Positions 19,670-30,011 of a DNA stretch of 58,753 bases are shown piece by piece (the stretch's first letter is position 1; every line of letters starts with the position of its first letter). Location: contig JANQJZ010000061.1 in assembly GCA_028281365.1 (NCBI GenBank), positions 1-58,753 of the forward strand, given 5' to 3'. Position numbers and translations under genes: made by a program. The DNA comes from Gammaproteobacteria bacterium (GTDB lineage Bacteria; Pseudomonadota; Gammaproteobacteria; Eutrophobiales; Eutrophobiaceae). The notes below the pieces were generated by a model that worked only from the letters and a program-made list of their open reading frames with translations, had not been told where the DNA came from and made no database searches.

Positions 19670-20833
19670 ATGGCTGATAATTTTTTATTTACTTCAGAGT
19701 CTGTCTCTGAAGGGCACCCGGACAAAGTTGCCGATCAAGTTTCGGACTCTGTCATTGATGCAATCTTTGCTCAAGACAAACAGGCGCGGGTCGCTTGTGA
19801 AACAATGATCAATACAGGCATGGTAGTCCTTTCCGGAGAAATCACGACATCAGCAAATATTGATTATCAAATAACCGCTCGCGATATGATACGTGAGATT
19901 GGTTATACCTCGTCTGACCTGGGCTTTGATGCGGATAGCTGTGCGGTATTGGTTTCCCTGGACAAACAATCGGCTGATATAGCGCAAGGTGTTAATGAAG
20001 GTGAAGGACTGGACCTGGATCAAGGTGCCGGGGATCAGGGCTTGATGTTTGGCTATGCCTGTAATGAAACAGATGTATTAATGCCATTCCCGATTACCTA
20101 TTCTCATCTATTAGTTAAACAACAGTCTGATGTTCGTAAAGCAGGAAAATTAAACTGGTTGAGACCTGATGCAAAATCACAGGTTACAGTGGTTTATCAA
20201 GACAACAAACCTGTAGCAATTGATACAGTCGTATTATCAACACAACACGATCCGGATATTGAACATAAAGATCTGGAACAAGCTGTGATCGAAGAAATTA
20301 TTAAACCTGTTCTTCCGGGTAACATGATTAATGATAAAACACGTTACCTGGTTAATCCCACAGGTCGTTTTGTCATTGGTGGGCCAGTTGGCGATTGTGG
20401 TTTAACCGGGAGAAAAATTATCGTTGACACTTATGGTGGTATGGCACGACATGGTGGTGGTGCATTTTCCGGTAAAGACCCTTCCAAGGTTGATCGTTCG
20501 GCAACGTATGCTGCACGTTATGTTGCCAAGAATATTGTTGCTGCCGGATTAGCCGAGCGTTGTGAAATACAGGTTTCATATGCAATTGGTGTCGCAGAAC
20601 CGACTTCGATTAGTGTCGAGACCTTTGGAACAGGAAATATTGACGATAGTAAATTGATCGGCGCTATCAGGGAGATCTTTGATCTTCGACCAAAAGGGAT
20701 TATACAGATGCTTGATTTACTGCGTCCTATCTATCGGCAAACAGCAGCTTATGGTCATTTTGGACGTAGTGATATCGATCTTCCATGGGAGAAAACGGAT
20801 AAGGCGGACGCTCTAAAGCAGGCTTTATCTTAA
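19670..20833 (+). CDS. metK: S-adenosylmethionine synthetase
   Basis: It makes AdoMet from methionine and ATP. The 387 residues contain [20 protein letters not shown] with the ATP-binding histidine, [15 protein letters not shown] (residue about 120), the P-loop-like [20 protein letters not shown], and the [14 protein letters not shown] helix. A GGAAAT precedes the ATG. It begins an AdoMet-cycle block with ahcY and metF; metK, the SAH riboswitch and ahcY are contiguous. Divergent from the redoxin gene; the promoter should lie within 19531-19669. Confidence 0.97.
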   Translation: MADNFLFTSESVSEGHPDKVADQVSDSVIDAIFAQDKQARVACETMINTGMVVLSGEITTSANIDYQITARDMIREIGYTSSDLGFDADSCAVLVSLDKQSADIAQGVNEGEGLDLDQGAGDQGLMFGYACNETDVLMPFPITYSHLLVKQQSDVRKAGKLNWLRPDAKSQVTVVYQDNKPVAIDTVVLSTQHDPDIEHKDLEQAVIEEIIKPVLPGNMINDKTRYLVNPTGRFVIGGPVGDCGLTGRKIIVDTYGGMARHGGGAFSGKDPSKVDRSATYAARYVAKNIVAAGLAERCEIQVSYAIGVAEPTSISVETFGTGNIDDSKLIGAIREIFDLRPKGIIQMLDLLRPIYRQTAAYGHFGRSDIDLPWEKTDKADALKQALS

Positions 20834-20835
20834 AT

Positions 20836-20861
20836 TTTGATCAAGTTTTTTCTTGATCAAA
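20836..20861 (+). terminator. Perfect hairpin downstream of metK
   Basis: TTTGATCAAG and CTTGATCAAA form a ten-base-pair perfect stem around a six-T loop, three bases after the metK stop. There is no U-run after the stem, so classic intrinsic termination is uncertain. It may protect the metK 3' end or separate it from the riboswitch-controlled ahcY leader. Confidence 0.4.
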
Positions 20862-20923
20862 CGATAACAAACCTTGAATCCAGAGCTGAGAGGTCTATAC
20901 TCTCACTCCCTTTTACAACCGTA

Positions 20924-20996
20924 GTCCTGAGGAGCGTTGCGACGGAATAATCCGCTAGGCTCAGGGTAGAACGGCAAGATTAATAACGGCGCTCGC
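20924..20996 (+). promoter_or_regulatory. S-adenosylhomocysteine (SAH) riboswitch
   Basis: The ahcY leader contains the SAH-aptamer signature: CCTGAGGAGCGTTGCGACGG at 20926-20945, then CTAGGCTCAGG near 20955-20965, then AACGGCGCTC at 20985-20994. CCTGAG (20926-20931) pairs with CTCAGG (20960-20965), and GAGCG (20932-20936) can pair with CGCTC (20990-20994) to form the pseudoknot stem. Known SAH riboswitches are ON switches found upstream of ahcY. They raise expression when SAH accumulates, which is the substrate of the downstream enzyme. Confidence 0.88.
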
Positions 20997-21022
20997 TTAT
21001 TTTGTTTAACAGGAGAAACAAC

Positions 21023-22438
21023 ATGAGCGTAGCAGCATCTACTATCTCATCTGATTATCACATTGCAGATATTTCTTTGGCTGAATGGGGCCATAAGGAA
21101 ATTCGTATTGCTGAAACTGAAATGCCCGGCCTGATGGCCATTCGTGAAGAGTACGGTGAAGAGAAACCATTAAAAGGCGCGCGCATTGCCGGATCATTGC
21201 ATATGACTATTCAAACGGCGGTATTGATTGAAACTCTACGTGCTTTAGGTGCCGAAGTACGTTGGGCATCGTGTAACATTTTTTCAACACAGGATCATGC
21301 AGCGGCAGCAATCGCCGATCAAAACATTCCCGTGTTTGCCTATAAAGGCGAGACGCTTGAAGAATATTGGGAATACACCCATCGCATTATGGCCTGGGCC
21401 GATGGCGGTTCACCTAACATGATTCTTGATGATGGTGGTGACGCGACCTTGCTTTTAATTTTGGGCACTAAAGCTGAAAAAGATCCTTCTGTTATAGAAA
21501 ACCCGGGCTCTGAAGAAGAGACATGTTTATTTGCTTCCATTAAAAAGAAACTGGCCGAAGACAGTGATTTTTATTCGCGTACCCTGGCTAACATTAAAGG
21601 CGTTACCGAAGAAACGACTACAGGAGTGCAACGTCTTTATCAAATGCAAAAGAAGGGTGAATTACCTTTCCCTGCAATCAATGTGAATGATTCAGTTACC
21701 AAATCCAAATTCGATAACCTTTATGGTTGTCGCGAATCTTTGGTTGACGGTATCAAACGTGCAACGGATGTTATGGTTGCCGGCAAAATTGCTGTCGTAC
21801 TGGGTTATGGTGATGTCGGTAAAGGTTGTGCTCAATCGTTACGCGGTTTAGGTGCAACTGTTTGGGTGACTGAAATTGATCCTATCTGTGCGTTGCAGGC
21901 TTCAATGGAAGGTTATCGAGTGGTAAAGATGGATGATGTTTGTGATAAAGGCGATATCTTTGTTACGACGACAGGAAACTTTAATGTTATTCAGCATGAG
22001 CATATGCTCAAAATGAAGGACCAGGCCATTGTTTGTAATATTGGACATTTTGATAATGAAATTGATGTTGCCAGTCTGGAAAAATACGAATGGGAAGAAA
22101 TTAAACCACAGGTCGATCACGTTATCTTTCCGGATGGGAAAAGAATCATTCTTTTAGCCAAAGGACGTTTGGTTAATTTAGGTTGTGCAACCGGCCACCC
22201 CAGTTTTGTTATGTCTAATTCATTTACTAATCAGGTTTTGGCGCAAATCGAATTATTTACACGTGGCGATAATTATGAAAAGGATGTTTATGTATTACCA
22301 AAACACCTGGATGAAAAAGTTGCCCGGCTTCATCTTGAAAGGATAGGTGCCAGTTTAACAACACTGACGCAAGAGCAAGCTGATTATATCAACGTTAAAG
22401 TTGAGGGTCCGTATAAGCCTGACCACTATCGCTATTAA
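21023..22438 (+). CDS. ahcY: S-adenosylhomocysteine hydrolase (adenosylhomocysteinase)
   Basis: It splits SAH to homocysteine and adenosine, relieving product inhibition of methyltransferases. The 471-residue NAD-bound protein includes [50 protein letters not shown], the NAD motif [15 protein letters not shown] near residue 250, and the C-terminal [12 protein letters not shown]. The start at 21023 follows AGGAGAAACAAC, a strong ribosome-binding site, and is preferred to an earlier in-frame ATG. Expression is probably controlled by the SAH riboswitch in its leader. metF follows after 160 bases. Confidence 0.97.
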   Translation: MSVAASTISSDYHIADISLAEWGHKEIRIAETEMPGLMAIREEYGEEKPLKGARIAGSLHMTIQTAVLIETLRALGAEVRWASCNIFSTQDHAAAAIADQNIPVFAYKGETLEEYWEYTHRIMAWADGGSPNMILDDGGDATLLLILGTKAEKDPSVIENPGSEEETCLFASIKKKLAEDSDFYSRTLANIKGVTEETTTGVQRLYQMQKKGELPFPAINVNDSVTKSKFDNLYGCRESLVDGIKRATDVMVAGKIAVVLGYGDVGKGCAQSLRGLGATVWVTEIDPICALQASMEGYRVVKMDDVCDKGDIFVTTTGNFNVIQHEHMLKMKDQAIVCNIGHFDNEIDVASLEKYEWEEIKPQVDHVIFPDGKRIILLAKGRLVNLGCATGHPSFVMSNSFTNQVLAQIELFTRGDNYEKDVYVLPKHLDEKVARLHLERIGASLTTLTQEQADYINVKVEGPYKPDHYRY

Positions 22439-22598
22439 ATAAAAATTGCCTATTTTCACGAATACTTCGTTGCAACACTTTTTCCGGTGCTCATGTATTG
22501 TCATATACACTCCGCTCCTCAAAAGTATTGCGCCTCGTATTTGCAAAAATATTTCAATTTTTAGTCCAGGTTGATTTAAGTTTTTAAAGGATCGAAAA

Positions 22599-23462
22599 AT
22601 GGAATCGCAAAAACAGTATAAGAAAAAATTCAGTTTTGAATTTTTTCCACCAAAAACACCGGAAGCAGTAGGTAAGTTACAAACAACCCAGGCTAAACTG
22701 GCTGAAATGAATCCGGACTTTTTTTCGGTGACGTTTGGCGCGGGTGGTAGTACTCGTGATATGACTTTTGAAACTGTTATGGATATTCATGCCAAGACCG
22801 GTATCGAAGCAGCACCACACATTTCCTGTATTGGTAATCTTAATGATGAAATTAAGGCCATACTTGAAAATTATAAGGACAATGGCATTAAGCGAATTGT
22901 CGCGTTACGTGGCGATCTACCTTCAGGTGCAGTCGGTTATGGTCAATTACGATACGCAAATGAATTAGTTGAATTTATTCGCCAGGAAACCGGTGATCAT
23001 TTTCATATAGAAGTTGCAGCCTATCCTGAATTTCATCCACAAGCTCCCAATGCAAAAACAGATATAGAAAACTTCAGGAAAAAGGTCGATGCAGGAGCAA
23101 ACAGTGCAATTACACAATACTTTTATAATCCATTTGCCTATTATCGATTTGTCGATAATTGTGAAAAGTTGGGTGTCGATATCCCAATAGTCGCAGGTGT
23201 TATGCCAATTATAAATTGTACTCAACTAGTCCGGTTTTCAGAGGGATGCGGAGCAGAAATTCCACGTTGGATACTAAAAAGATTACAGGAATTTGGTGAT
23301 GATCGTGTCTCAATCCGCAAATTTGGTATTGATGTTACTACTGAACTATGTGAGCAATTACTCACTAACGACGCACCCGGACTACATTTTTATACCATGA
23401 ATCAGTCCGAGGCCAGTGTTGCTATATGGAAAAATCTTGGTATTGATCAACGAGATAGTTAA
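22599..23462 (+). CDS. metF: 5,10-methylenetetrahydrofolate reductase
   Basis: A flavoprotein reducing methylene-THF to methyl-THF for methionine synthesis. The 287 residues begin with KFSFEFFPPKTPEAVGKL and have VTFGAGGSTRDMT, the IVALRGDLP loop (residue about 104), AAYPEFHP, and ITQYFYNPFAYYRFVDNC. The length equals that of E. coli MetF. It completes the metK-ahcY-metF set, though no methionine synthase is in the window. AAAGGATCG precedes the ATG as a ribosome-binding site. Confidence 0.96.
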   Translation: MESQKQYKKKFSFEFFPPKTPEAVGKLQTTQAKLAEMNPDFFSVTFGAGGSTRDMTFETVMDIHAKTGIEAAPHISCIGNLNDEIKAILENYKDNGIKRIVALRGDLPSGAVGYGQLRYANELVEFIRQETGDHFHIEVAAYPEFHPQAPNAKTDIENFRKKVDAGANSAITQYFYNPFAYYRFVDNCEKLGVDIPIVAGVMPIINCTQLVRFSEGCGAEIPRWILKRLQEFGDDRVSIRKFGIDVTTELCEQLLTNDAPGLHFYTMNQSEASVAIWKNLGIDQRDS

Positions 23463-23604
23463 TCAAATCCACTTATATAATGATGTTCTAAAATTAGACC
23501 TCATTTCGCTGCACAATACATTTCTAAATATTTTATTAAATCTCCTTGCTGATCTATGGCTAAGGTTGTATGTTTGCATGTGAAAGTATTTAGGAATCAA
23601 TGCT

Positions 23605-25047
23605 TTGTCAACGAATGTTCATAAAATTAGCGCAGTAGCGGATCTGGATAAACCGCTACTTTTGTTTGTTGACGATGACCCTATCATCGTTGATGCGCTT
23701 TCTATTGTCCTGGAGAAGGATTTCGACTTAATAACTGCTGATTCCAGAAAACAGGTTAAGTCGATACTACAGGATTTATCTGTTAAACCATCTCTTGCTC
23801 TTGTAGATCTGGGATTGCCGCCCAAACCTCATTCACCTGAAGAAGGTTTTAAACTTATTGAAGAACTAATGGCTGTGAATGACAGTTTCAAGATCCTTGT
23901 TTTATCCGGTCAAAATGAAGATGCAAACATCCATCATGCTTTAACACTTGGTGCTGTCGACTTTATACCTAAACCTTGCGATATGGCTTTACTCAAAGCC
24001 AGGCTGAGCCATCAAATAATGATGTTACAAGCTGAGTCAACGGAAAATGAATCAGATATAAGTGAAAGTAAATTATTAGGAGAGAGTGACGCTTTAAAAA
24101 CATTGCGTGATCTAATCAATCAATTTGCTGATACACCATATCCTGTTCTCGTCGAGGGTGAATCAGGAACAGGAAAGGAATTGGTTGCAGAAGAACTTCA
24201 CAATATGAGCAGTCGTTCAAATTTACCCTTTTTAACCATCAATTGTGCGGCATTTACACCGGAATTATTAGAAGCCCAATTATTTGGCCATGTTAAAGGT
24301 GCGTTTACCGGCGCGACATCAGAGCGGGCCGGGTTCTTCGAAGAAGCAGGCGAAGGCACATTATTTCTGGATGAGATAGGTGAGCTGCCTTTAGCATTAC
24401 AGTCAAAGTTATTACGCGTTTTGGAAAATGGTGAATATTACCGAATAGGAGAAACGCGTCCGCGTATATCCAAGGCAAGAATCATTACTGCCACCAATAG
24501 GGATCTAAAAGAAGAGGTTCGTGCAGGCAGTTTTAGACAGGATCTTTATCATCGTTTATGTGTTTTAACTATTATTGTTCCGCCACTTCGAGAGAGGGAG
24601 CATGATGCACAACGGCTTTTAGAGTATTTCAGTAAACTTTATGCAACGGGTAATCCGGTTTTTAACCTGGACAAAAAGGCTAAAAATCTAATCGAAAGTT
24701 ATACTTTTCCCGGAAATATCCGTGAATTACGAAATATTGTGATTCGATTAACGGCCAAGTTTGCTGGTAAGACTGTCTCTGAAAAAGATTTAAAAACGGA
24801 GCTTGAAACGGATTATCAGCTGATATCAACGGACCCGGAAAATGGCCTGAATTTGATTAGTGAGGAATTAAACGATAAAAACTTCCATCTGGATGATAAG
24901 TTAACTGACTGGGAGCGGCGCTATGTAAATCAGGCTCTTGCACTCAGTAATGGAAATTTAAGTAAAGCGGCGCGTATTCTGGGTGTAAATCGTACTACAC
25001 TATATAGCAGACTACAGCGTCTAAATATAACGACTTCAACGGACTAG
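23605..25047 (+). CDS. Sigma54-dependent response regulator, PEP-CTERM-box (PrsR) family-like
   Basis: A 480-residue NtrC-type activator. The receiver domain (18-140) has DDD at 23-25, phosphoacceptor D68 in LALVDLGLPP and a lysine in FIPKPCD. The AAA+ domain has Walker A GESGTGKE at 185-192, the sigma54 loop GAFTGA at 232-237 and Walker B GTLFLDEIGE. A Fis-type helix-turn-helix (LSKAARILGVNRTTLYSRLQ) closes the chain. The LGLPPKPHSPEEGFKLIEEL receiver insertion is characteristic of the TIGR02915-like regulators found with exosortase systems. Here no exosortase is present and the gene heads a pilus locus, so its likely target is the sigma54 promoter before the pilin. The start codon is TTG; a nearby ATG at 23600 is out of frame. 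Its cognate kinase is probably the one at 39764-41452. Confidence 0.88.
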   Translation: MSTNVHKISAVADLDKPLLLFVDDDPIIVDALSIVLEKDFDLITADSRKQVKSILQDLSVKPSLALVDLGLPPKPHSPEEGFKLIEELMAVNDSFKILVLSGQNEDANIHHALTLGAVDFIPKPCDMALLKARLSHQIMMLQAESTENESDISESKLLGESDALKTLRDLINQFADTPYPVLVEGESGTGKELVAEELHNMSSRSNLPFLTINCAAFTPELLEAQLFGHVKGAFTGATSERAGFFEEAGEGTLFLDEIGELPLALQSKLLRVLENGEYYRIGETRPRISKARIITATNRDLKEEVRAGSFRQDLYHRLCVLTIIVPPLREREHDAQRLLEYFSKLYATGNPVFNLDKKAKNLIESYTFPGNIRELRNIVIRLTAKFAGKTVSEKDLKTELETDYQLISTDPENGLNLISEELNDKNFHLDDKLTDWERRYVNQALALSNGNLSKAARILGVNRTTLYSRLQRLNITTSTD

Positions 25048-25061
25048 GGCACGGTAAATAT

Positions 25062-26516
25062 ATGTATTATGACTATTATGGTTTAAAACAGCCCCCGTTT
25101 AAAATAACACCAGATACCAGTCTGTTTTTTCCTGGTGGAGATCGAGGTGCAATCCTGGATGCTCTCATTTATGCCATCGTTAGTGGCGAGGGCATCGTCA
25201 AACTGGTAGGTGAGGTAGGCAGCGGGAAAACGACTTTGTGTCGGATGCTTGAAAAAGAGCTGCCAAAAAATATTGAAGTAGTTTATTTAGCCAATCCAAG
25301 TCTATCACCTGATAATATTCTTCATGCAATTGCGTTTGAATTACATTTAAAAGTAAGACCGGATGACAGTCGTCTGAAAGTAATGAATTCATTACAAAAC
25401 TATTTACTGGAACGACACGCAGAAAATAAACAGGTTGTTGTTTTTGTGGAAGAGGCGCAAAGCATGCCTATTGCAACTCTGGAAGAGATTCGTTTACTAA
25501 GTAATCTGGAAACTGCTCAAAATAAATTATTGCAAATAGTAATCTTTGGCCAGCCGGAACTTGATGTCATGATTTCAAAACAGGAAATCAGACAATTAAA
25601 GGAAAGAATTACATATAGCTTTTATCTTGCACCACTAAAACCTGATGAAGTTAAAGATTATATTAATTCCCGTTTACGAGCCTGTGGTTATCGCTCTGTT
25701 GAACTTTTTAATGATACTGCAATAAAAAAGATAGCCAAATATTCAAAAGGTTTATTACGACGAATTAATATTCTGGCCGATAAAGCTATGTTGGCTGGCT
25801 ATGCAGATAATGTCAGTACTATTAAAGCAAAACATGTCAAATTAGCTGCCAAGGAAACGGAGTTTATCAGTTTACATAACATACCGATATTGCATTGGAG
25901 TTTGGCAGCTTTGTTAATTATTGCTTTTATTGGGGCAATGTTCTTCATACCAAAAATTAATTGGACATCATTTGATGTTCCTTCGCTTGTGAAGCATGAA
26001 GCAGATAAAAATAGCAGCAGTTTAGATTTTAATATAAATGATGATGTTGATGATGGCACATTAACGCTGCTTGACGAAACGGAAGCAAATCAAAATAAAA
26101 ATAAGGACAACAGCCAGTCAGCTGTTGCTATAAATAATACTTCTGAAAATTATGAAAATAAATCTTTAGAAAAAAAGATAGTATTGGAAGAACCTGTTCA
26201 GAGACCTGATCCTTCAGAATACTCTGAGCCTGATTGGCGTATCTTAGATAACAATGTTTATATATATCCGGAAGAAACGGAAGAGATTGTCATAGCAGAT
26301 AAACAAGATGATGACAGTCAAAATGACTTACTGGAAATACGTGATTTGATTCGATCAATTAGTGGTCGTAGTGAAGATGAAGAAGCATTGTTAAATCAAT
26401 TGAAAATTCTACCTTCCGAGGTTGCGATAAATTATAAATCTGTTGCTGAAGATCGTACTTGTAAGTTATGTAGCACAATTATTTATCGGCCTTTAAAAAA
26501 TGATGAAAAGCTTTAA
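25062..26516 (+). CDS. mshM: MSHA biogenesis ATPase MshM (ExeA/GspA-like)
   Basis: A 484-residue membrane-anchored AAA ATPase. Its opening YYDYYGLKQPPFKITPDTS is the ExeA/MshM signature. It has Walker A GEVGSGKTT at 50-58, a Walker B VVVFVEEAQ at 125-133 (Glu where many relatives have Asp), and sensor elements (IVIFGQPELD). One membrane segment lies at about 278-296. In this family the ATPase helps insert or assemble the secretin through peptidoglycan. The remaining 185 residues are an acidic, low-complexity periplasmic tail that ends unusually in a CKLC motif. It follows the regulator by 14 bases, and mshL comes next. Confidence 0.88.
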   Translation: MYYDYYGLKQPPFKITPDTSLFFPGGDRGAILDALIYAIVSGEGIVKLVGEVGSGKTTLCRMLEKELPKNIEVVYLANPSLSPDNILHAIAFELHLKVRPDDSRLKVMNSLQNYLLERHAENKQVVVFVEEAQSMPIATLEEIRLLSNLETAQNKLLQIVIFGQPELDVMISKQEIRQLKERITYSFYLAPLKPDEVKDYINSRLRACGYRSVELFNDTAIKKIAKYSKGLLRRINILADKAMLAGYADNVSTIKAKHVKLAAKETEFISLHNIPILHWSLAALLIIAFIGAMFFIPKINWTSFDVPSLVKHEADKNSSSLDFNINDDVDDGTLTLLDETEANQNKNKDNSQSAVAINNTSENYENKSLEKKIVLEEPVQRPDPSEYSEPDWRILDNNVYIYPEETEEIVIADKQDDDSQNDLLEIRDLIRSISGRSEDEEALLNQLKILPSEVAINYKSVAEDRTCKLCSTIIYRPLKNDEKL

Positions 26517-26581
26517 CTATTAATGAAATTAATCGAGACATTAAACATATGAATATAATTTTTCGGGGGAACTTTTTTAAA

Positions 26582-28228
26582 ATGATTAATAAAATCACCC
26601 TGTGTTTTATGCTGGCTTTTCTGGCATCCTGTGCAGAGATGGAACCAATACCAATTGAACCTTCAGAAGCACACATAAGTCAGGAAAAGTCTCCAGCCGT
26701 TGATACAAATATCCCGGAACTTGTTGAGCAAGTTCCAATATTGCCCGAACCGAGTGAGCCGGAACAACTTGAACGATATACGGTAGTTGTAAATGAAGTA
26801 CCCGTTAAGGAATTGTTATTTGCCCTTGCCCGGGATGCAAAGATTAATGTCGATATTAACCCTGAGATTGAAGGTAATGTAACGATTAATGCAGTGGAAC
26901 AAACCTTACCTCAAATATTAAAACGAATTTCAAAACAAGTAGACCTCAGGTACGAATATGATGGTGATAATCTGATAGTTTCTACAGATGAGCCATACCT
27001 GCATACTTATATTATTAGTTATTTAAATCTTGCCAGAGATACGACGGGTACTGTTGCTGTATCGACACAGATTGATTCCAGTACTGGTGGCGGGGCAGCT
27101 GATTTTTCCGGAAATAACTCGACTACAACAGTAACGAGCAGATCATTTCACCGGTTTTGGGAAAATCTCTCACAAAATATACACGCTATTATTGGTATAG
27201 AAGGAGGTTCGACTGGTGAAACAATTACATCCACCGAAAATGTAATCATCAGTCCTGAGAGTGGTGTCGTTACAGTTAAAGCAACTGCTGAACAGCATGA
27301 GGAAGTTCAATATTATATTGATCTCGTCACAGCCAGCCTGCAACGGCAGATATTAATCGAGGCAACTGTCGTAGAGGTAACACTGAATGATCAATTTCAA
27401 ACGGGTATTGATTGGGAATCTGTCAGGGTTGCAGCAGCTGGAGGATTGAGTATCGCAACCAGTTTGATTGGAACCCCCGGTTTAGCAGCAGCTCCTCCAT
27501 TTACTGCAACAACGTCATCTTTAATCCTGAATTATGATAATCCGGAAGGTGCCGGGAGAAATATATCGGCAACCTTGAGTTTATTAAGGGAGTTTGGCGA
27601 TACAAAAGTTCTTTCCAGTCCCCAATTAATGGTCTTGAATAATCATACTGCTGTTTTAAAAGTGGTTGAAAATTTTGTTTATTTTGATATTGAACAAGAG
27701 GTTGCAACAAGTACAGTTGCAGGTGTTGCGCCAACTGTAGCAACAACGGCGACTGCCCAGACTGTACCAATTGGTTTAGTTATGGCAGTAACACCACAAG
27801 TAGATAAAAATGATGTCGTAACTTTGAATATAAGGCCGACGATTTCTTCAGTTGTCAGTACTACCAATGATCCAACGCCAGGGCTTACGATTGCAAATGC
27901 GGTGCCTGTTGTTCGTGTCAGGGAAATGGAATCTATTCTCAGGGTTAATAATCAACAGGTTGCTGTTCTCGGTGGCTTAATGCAAGACACGGTTATAGCT
28001 GATAACAATGAAGTACCGTTTTTATCTGATATACCGATTGTGGGTGAAGGTTTTAAGTCTCGTGATAGACGATCACAAAAGTCTGAACTTGTTATCTTCA
28101 TTCGTCCGGTAGTCGTGAAAAATGCAAGTCTGGATGGAGATCTGGCGAATTATAAACAGTATCTGGAACGGCAAAATCTTTCATTGGATGATGTTAAACC
28201 GTCTATGAAACATTATCGAAAAGAGTAA
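26582..28228 (+). CDS. mshL: MSHA secretin MshL (PilQ/GspD family)
   Basis: The outer-membrane channel of the pilus. With the chosen ATG the 548-residue protein starts with the lipoprotein signal MINKITLCFMLAFLASC, so C17 would be lipidated. An STN-like domain follows (VPVKELLFALARDAKINVDI), then N-domains. The secretin core has VLSSPQLMVLNNHTAVLKV, a Gly/Val-rich gate region, VAVLGGLMQD and ELVIFIRPVVV. An upstream in-frame ATG at 26549 would lengthen it by 11 residues and spoil the signal peptide less cleanly; a GGGGGA lies before 26582 at rather long spacing. Order mshM-mshL-mshN is close to Vibrio MSHA loci. Confidence 0.9.
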   Translation: MINKITLCFMLAFLASCAEMEPIPIEPSEAHISQEKSPAVDTNIPELVEQVPILPEPSEPEQLERYTVVVNEVPVKELLFALARDAKINVDINPEIEGNVTINAVEQTLPQILKRISKQVDLRYEYDGDNLIVSTDEPYLHTYIISYLNLARDTTGTVAVSTQIDSSTGGGAADFSGNNSTTTVTSRSFHRFWENLSQNIHAIIGIEGGSTGETITSTENVIISPESGVVTVKATAEQHEEVQYYIDLVTASLQRQILIEATVVEVTLNDQFQTGIDWESVRVAAAGGLSIATSLIGTPGLAAAPPFTATTSSLILNYDNPEGAGRNISATLSLLREFGDTKVLSSPQLMVLNNHTAVLKVVENFVYFDIEQEVATSTVAGVAPTVATTATAQTVPIGLVMAVTPQVDKNDVVTLNIRPTISSVVSTTNDPTPGLTIANAVPVVRVREMESILRVNNQQVAVLGGLMQDTVIADNNEVPFLSDIPIVGEGFKSRDRRSQKSELVIFIRPVVVKNASLDGDLANYKQYLERQNLSLDDVKPSMKHYRKE

Positions 28229-28230
28229 TC

Positions 28231-30006
28231 ATGAGTTTATTAATGGATGCCTTGAAAAAGGCAGAAGAAGAAAAGAAACGGGCGGCTAAAAGGCTTGAAC
28301 AGGTTGAATCGGAGACCCATGCTGATACTGAATCCACTTCCCCTGTTGAGAATGATTCATCTGTCGATGAGCAAAATATTGCTGCAAGTAATGACGCAGG
28401 AAAACCGATATCAGATACTATTCAGTTATCATTAGAACCGATTGCCAAACAGGAGATAGTAGAAGATAAAATCCCGGAAACCAGCGTCAACAAGGAAGAA
28501 AGCGAAAATACAGGTAATATTGATTTAGAAGAATCAGCTGAAGTTATTAGTCCTCATTCTGAAGATCTAACATTGGAAAATCAGGCGTTGCCCGAGGCGT
28601 TTGATAAGACCAGGGAAGAATCAATAGATCTTAATGATACAACAATCATCGAAGGTTTAAGTACTGAAGACGTATCCGCTCCATTTGACGATACATTTCA
28701 TGGCGTTTTGTTTGAAGAGGAACAGGAAGTCGATCTTTATGAAGAGACATTACCTGGGGTCCCGGCAGAGACATTGGCTAAAGATCTTGGTGGCGGCGAA
28801 TATCATCCTACACCTGTTGCTGCACAAACAGTTTTTACTGCGAGTAAGGGGGTGGGCCAGAGTAAAACTTTTATTACATGGGCGATTGTAAGTGTTCTTG
28901 CGTTATTAGCAGTTGTTTCATTTTCAGTATTTTATTATTTCACTATTACACCTGTATCAAGAGAACTACCGTCACCGCTTGTTGCCCGTGGAATTGAATC
29001 GCTACCGGAAAGACCATCGGTTATTGAACCGGTATCAGAACCAGGAGTTGTATCCGGAACAATTATCAGCCCTGAACAGGAGGCTGAAACAGTTAATACC
29101 GGGAAAACCGTAATCGATGAAGAAACAGCAAAGCAAATTGTTTCAGAGTTTGATGATTTACAACAAGAGATAGCACAGGAAGAAGCCGGGATTATTGAAG
29201 AAGAATCAATACAACCAGAGGTTTCTTCTGAACAAGAAGAGATTGCATCCCTTGCCGATGAGACAGAGGAAAGTGCTGTAGAAGAAATACCGGTCGAGCC
29301 AGAAAGAATAGTAGCAGAAGATATCCCTGTAAAACCTGCAGAGCACATGAATGTATCCAAAGCCATGCCGTTGGAAAATATACAACTCGATACCAGCTTG
29401 ATACAAATCAGTAAGAACAAAAAACCTAAACAGGAAAATATAAAAATAAAAGAGGCGTTTAAGGCGTATCAACAGGGTCAGTATGCTATTGCAAAGTCAT
29501 TCTATCTGGATGTAATAAAGACAGAACCGGATAATCGTGATGCTCATTTGGGTCTAGCCGCGTTGGCAACTCTCGATAATGATCGTAGTAGTGCATATAG
29601 TCATTATGTGCACTTACTGGAATTAAACCCTGCAGACGCATTAGCTCTCAATAGCCTGGTTGCTTTGTCAAATAACCCTGATCCTGTATCTGACGAAAGC
29701 GTGATTAAAACGTTAATTCAAAAAGAGGGTGATTTGCCTTACCTGCATTTTTCTCTCGGAAACATCTATGCAAAACAACTACGTTGGGCAGAAGCACAAC
29801 AAGCCTTTTTCGATGCCTATCGTCTGGATACGACTAATCCGGATTATGTTGTAAATCTTGCTATTAGTCTTGATCATATTGGCCAGTATGGAACAGCGCT
29901 TGATTATTACAAGACTGCAATTGAACTCTCTGAGAATAATCAGGCCAGGTTTGATTCAAGATCTGTAAACAATCGTATTTTAACTTTATCAGAAATTATT
30001 AATTAA
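28231..30006 (+). CDS. mshN: MSHA biogenesis TPR protein MshN-like
   Basis: A 591-residue bitopic membrane protein. It starts with MSLLMDALKKAEEEKKRAAK, the usual MshN/GspB-type cytoplasmic head. A long acidic linker follows, then one membrane helix at about 214-238, another acidic proline-rich periplasmic stretch, and TPR units from about residue 405 to 575 (FKAYQQGQYAIAKSFYLDVI and following). TPR proteins of this place are thought to scaffold the periplasmic pilus machinery, in particular secretin assembly. The gap to mshL is two bases and to mshE five, so co-translation is likely. The two Glu-rich linkers are much longer than in Vibrio MshN. Confidence 0.82.
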   Translation: MSLLMDALKKAEEEKKRAAKRLEQVESETHADTESTSPVENDSSVDEQNIAASNDAGKPISDTIQLSLEPIAKQEIVEDKIPETSVNKEESENTGNIDLEESAEVISPHSEDLTLENQALPEAFDKTREESIDLNDTTIIEGLSTEDVSAPFDDTFHGVLFEEEQEVDLYEETLPGVPAETLAKDLGGGEYHPTPVAAQTVFTASKGVGQSKTFITWAIVSVLALLAVVSFSVFYYFTITPVSRELPSPLVARGIESLPERPSVIEPVSEPGVVSGTIISPEQEAETVNTGKTVIDEETAKQIVSEFDDLQQEIAQEEAGIIEEESIQPEVSSEQEEIASLADETEESAVEEIPVEPERIVAEDIPVKPAEHMNVSKAMPLENIQLDTSLIQISKNKKPKQENIKIKEAFKAYQQGQYAIAKSFYLDVIKTEPDNRDAHLGLAALATLDNDRSSAYSHYVHLLELNPADALALNSLVALSNNPDPVSDESVIKTLIQKEGDLPYLHFSLGNIYAKQLRWAEAQQAFFDAYRLDTTNPDYVVNLAISLDHIGQYGTALDYYKTAIELSENNQARFDSRSVNNRILTLSEIIN

Positions 30007-30011
30007 TCATT

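Noticed and set aside
23561-23578. Possible sigma54 promoter before the response-regulator gene
   Set aside because: GG and GC have ten-base spacing and TTTGC is good, but AAGGTTG is a poor -24 element; one match of this quality is expected by chance.
28935-29420. 161-codon open frame on the minus strand
   Set aside because: It lies wholly inside mshN, which has clear MshN domains and operon spacing. Its Ser/Thr-rich translation is the antisense of a Glu-rich linker.
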